Below, one piece after another: positions 61,229 through 64,000 of a stretch of DNA of 64,000 nt. The notes under the pieces are model-generated. The model was not told the DNA's origin. It saw nothing but the letters and a program-made list of their open reading frames with translations, and searched no databases. The stretch is taken from assembly GCF_963678975.1 (NCBI RefSeq), contig NC_089272.1, forward strand, positions 24,865,471 to 24,929,470, given 5' to 3'. The stretch comes from Dysidea avara (lineage: Eukaryota; Porifera; Demospongiae; Dictyoceratida; Dysideidae). Every line of letters begins with the position of its first letter. Position 1 is the stretch's first letter. A program made the translations under genes and the position numbers.

Positions 61229-62716
61229 TTAATTTTTTATGAATTAAAAACCATGGAAAATAACACTGTCTTTCAAATAACACAACATAAATTATTAACT
61301 TTTGCATACTTCACTTTGTGGAGATGGGGTTGCATTTATCAGAACCCTTGATAAATTGTACATCATGGTGATATGCAAGATTTTGTATAGTGACCAATGG
61401 AAAAGATTACTTAGGTTTGTGTATACTGAGGTAACAAATTTTAAAACTGTATGGAGCGTGCATTGTGGTGGAGTCAGCTGTTATCAACTGCCTTATTTGT
61501 GTACATCGCAAATACATGTATTTTCTATTAAGAAACAATTGCTGTTTACAGGATTTTTTAACTGATTGGTGGGACCAAGATAAAGCTACAATAAGGACAT
61601 GAAGTAGTTTTTAAGCTGTTTTAATGCATACTTCATAAGAATTAAGGTTAAAATTTAGTGTTTTGTAAAAATTTCTAAAGAGAGATAAACGTCATAATGA
61701 TTTGACAATTAATTTCATAATGACAAAAGTTGCCCCTAGCAGCCTGAATTGTACAATATGTGTAGGGGTAAATGTCTATAGTAATATCTCCAAATTTTAA
61801 AAGGATAGCATATATAGGTTATGAGATATAACATTTTAAAGTTTGTCATTTTTCCATACATTGTCTACGAAAAGGGGCAACAATTTCCACTTCTGGGCAA
61901 TCACATATTACTGTGTGGGAAAACAACAAATTCAATTAATGTCATTTCTTGATTTAGCATTATTTCTAGGTGTGAATCTCACAATTAACGTCTCCAAATT
62001 TTAAAACGATTAGACTTTATCCACATTGATGCCATGGGCATGCCACGAGCATGCCATGAGCATTACTGTGATGATAAAATATTTCAGCATTACGTATATA
62101 ACATATACATTAACTAGCGTGCCTGATTTAATGTAAAAAAGTAGCATCTTTACTACTGCTACATACATATATATCCCTATGCTGGTGCCTCATCAGCTTA
62201 GCATTGTAATTTTATAGCAGTGCAAGAGAAAAACATACACAAAAATGTAATTCAGTACCTTGTGATTCACAGAAATGAGGATACCCAAATATCAGATGAC
62301 ACAATAGCACAATACCATCCATATCGCCACTAGCAGTAATGCCAATAACACAGTACATGTCGAGAACTCACTCTGATGTAGTTGTTAGGTGGAATTTGCA
62401 CAGTTTATAAATTGTGCTGTGTATTTTGTGACTATTGATAATTTATGCAACAATTTATAAACTGTTGTGCAATTCATCAACTACTTTTACGCACCGTAAA
62501 TGCTGCGAACTCTTTGATGTGTACTGCCAGCATTCTGGGCTCATAGCTGTCTATTAGTAATGGAGCAAAGTCCATGCCTGCTCTATTCCCTCCTTACATG
62601 CAAGTTGTGCTGTATGGTTCTTTTCAGGCTTTTAATAAAGCAATGCTGCTTTATAATAAAGAACTAGTATAAAACAAAGCATACAGTATCTACTTACATT
62701 ATCAATTACTACATAA
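61229..62716. other. No gene seen
   Basis: AT-rich DNA. The only structure noticed is a short run of GCATGCCA variants near 62035-62065. No supportable coding region. Confidence 0.5.
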
Positions 62717-62899
62717 CTGAGGTATTGAGCACCTCAGGGTACTGATGTTGATGACAATCCCAGTATATATCCCTGTATCCCCTGTGTGTATAGCAGAATA
62801 TAATACTGTTATACATACAGGGATACTACTATATTAAACTAAGAAAAGAGGGTTGGGATTGTCATCAACATCAGTACCCTGAGGTGCGCAATACCTCAG
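62717..62899. repeat. 46-bp inverted repeat, MITE-like hairpin
   Basis: Left arm 62717-62762 (starts CTGAGGTATTGAGCACCTCA, ends GACAATCCCA) and right arm 62854-62899 are reverse complements with one mismatch. A shorter nested pair (ATCCCTGTAT / ACAGGGATAC) lies in the 91-base loop. The terminal CTGAGGTATTG..CACCTCAG is itself palindromic. Confidence 0.9.
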
Positions 62900-63239
62900 G
62901 CATTGTTCATCCATATATAAAGTTGCTGAAGTAGGTTCTTCCTTGCAAGTTTAGCCATAGGTGAAGCACATGAGTAATATACATTAATATCACTGATAAT
63001 GTACATAAAAATCCTTATTCATAGCTACGTAGCTTCTCTAATACTCTGACTATTTTTAGAATGATTGACTGCCATATTGATCTGAGCATCTTGTGCCTTT
63101 AAAATGCAAAATATATTTTTAACTGCTTGAATACACTTGGCTGGTTTCTGGAAACCTCAGACAGAAACCCCCTGGAGCCACCTCTGAACTACTGAGTTAG
63201 TGAAGTAGCCATTGTATATTCATTTTCTGTTATGTTACA

Positions 63240-63480
63240 AATGAAGAACACTAGAAGAAGGACCTCTGCAATCAGTCCAGTCACCTGGATGATTATTCCT
63301 GTCAAACGTAGGGAAGCTATCACACAGAGCTACTGCAAATCAACACCTTGTGCTGTCAGCAAAGGTAAATAGGACACAGGTAAATCCATGATGTATGCAT
63401 TCTATGTACTGGTGTATGCCAAATGCACTGGTATTTTTGACCAGAAAAACCCAAGCCTTTATAATCTCTACTATTTGTAC
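63240..63480 (+). repeat. Dispersed repeat shared with 25640-26280
   Basis: TGCTGTCAGCAAAG, RGGACACA, AARTCCATGA, TATGTACTG and TATGCCAAA occur in the same order as in the intronic copy. Confidence 0.6.
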
Positions 63481-63626
63481 AGTACAACCGTACTGTGTGG
63501 CACTCTAATTGAGTGCACATTTTTTCAAGGATTTCATAGAATGTTATAGAATTTTCATTGGTAAATTAGAATGTCTATTTATAAAGTAGAAAATAAGTGA
63601 GGTGAACAGTTGTGATACTATTACAG

Positions 63627-63710
63627 TGGCTCAGTGCATTGTTAAGGAATTGTGTGTTAGGTGTGGAAGTCCCTGGTTCAAACTTTTTTCAAAATACTTT
63701 TTTTCAATCT
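63627..63710 (+). mobile_element. tRNA-derived SINE head
   Basis: An A-box-like TGGCTCAGTG (63627-63636) and a B-box-like GGTTCAAACT (63675-63684) lie at tRNA-like spacing, followed by T-rich sequence. Too diverged to be a working tRNA gene. Confidence 0.55.
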
Positions 63711-64000
63711 CGATACAAGTGTGTATACAGTGTATATCAGCAGTACAAGTACCCATCATGTGCCACATTTGAAAAAAATCCTGAAAATTATGTATTTCAT
63801 GTTTAGTTAGTACCCAGCACTACTTAGTAGTGAATAGTATTTCAGTGTAAGTTCTTCAAAATTCAATCTCAAGAACATAAATTTAGTGTTTGTATTTCTT
63901 TATAAGTACTGTCCCACACATGGACCTGTGAGAAGCTAAAGTATGTTAATTCAGAGTCATAATCTTAACATCAAAATTTCATTGGATACCAAGAATAACC

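Overview
This is AT-rich nuclear DNA of an invertebrate animal. Genes have short exons and GT-AG introns, and the space between them is filled with small DNA transposon remnants, broken LINE reverse transcriptases, tRNA-derived SINEs and long TG arrays. The mix of a rhodopsin-like receptor, secreted fibrinogen-like proteins, a fibronectin-III-like receptor gene and abundant hAT-type MITEs fits a marine sponge best. That is inference; no rRNA, mitochondrial or other diagnostic gene is present.

Layout. 1-8.7 kb: a single-exon class A GPCR with an in-frame TAG near its start (1117-2172), then mostly repeats. 8.78-10.42 kb: gene A, a three-exon secreted cysteine-rich helical protein. 10.8-15.3 kb: a nested transposon cluster. 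16.2-23.9 kb: a decayed coiled-coil gene, interrupted by three TG arrays and by repeats. 24.3-28.5 kb: its intact-looking paralogue. 28.7-40 kb: repeats, a LINE and TG arrays. 40.9-42.9 kb: gene B, a close paralogue of gene A with the same exon lengths and phases. 44-54.3 kb: a locally duplicated block with three copies of a fibrinogen-like secreted protein gene, two broken and one with a replaced C-terminus. 54.3-56 kb: nested hAT MITEs. 56.3-59.1 kb and possibly beyond: a secreted or membrane protein with fibronectin-III-like domains. 59.2-64 kb: repeats, a LINE fragment, a long inverted repeat and a SINE.

The gene content is mainly extracellular: a receptor, two secreted helical factors, fibrinogen-like lectin-type proteins and a beta-sandwich ectodomain. 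I cannot show that they act together. The two items most worth following are the A/B secreted pair (signal peptide, KNKR site, eight conserved cysteines, all phase-0 introns, cytokine-like layout) and a palindromic motif, ACTCTAATAGAGCAGTCA preceded by GATCGAGAT, that recurs at about 13 loci inside several otherwise different hAT-like MITEs, four of which have perfect 8-bp target duplications.
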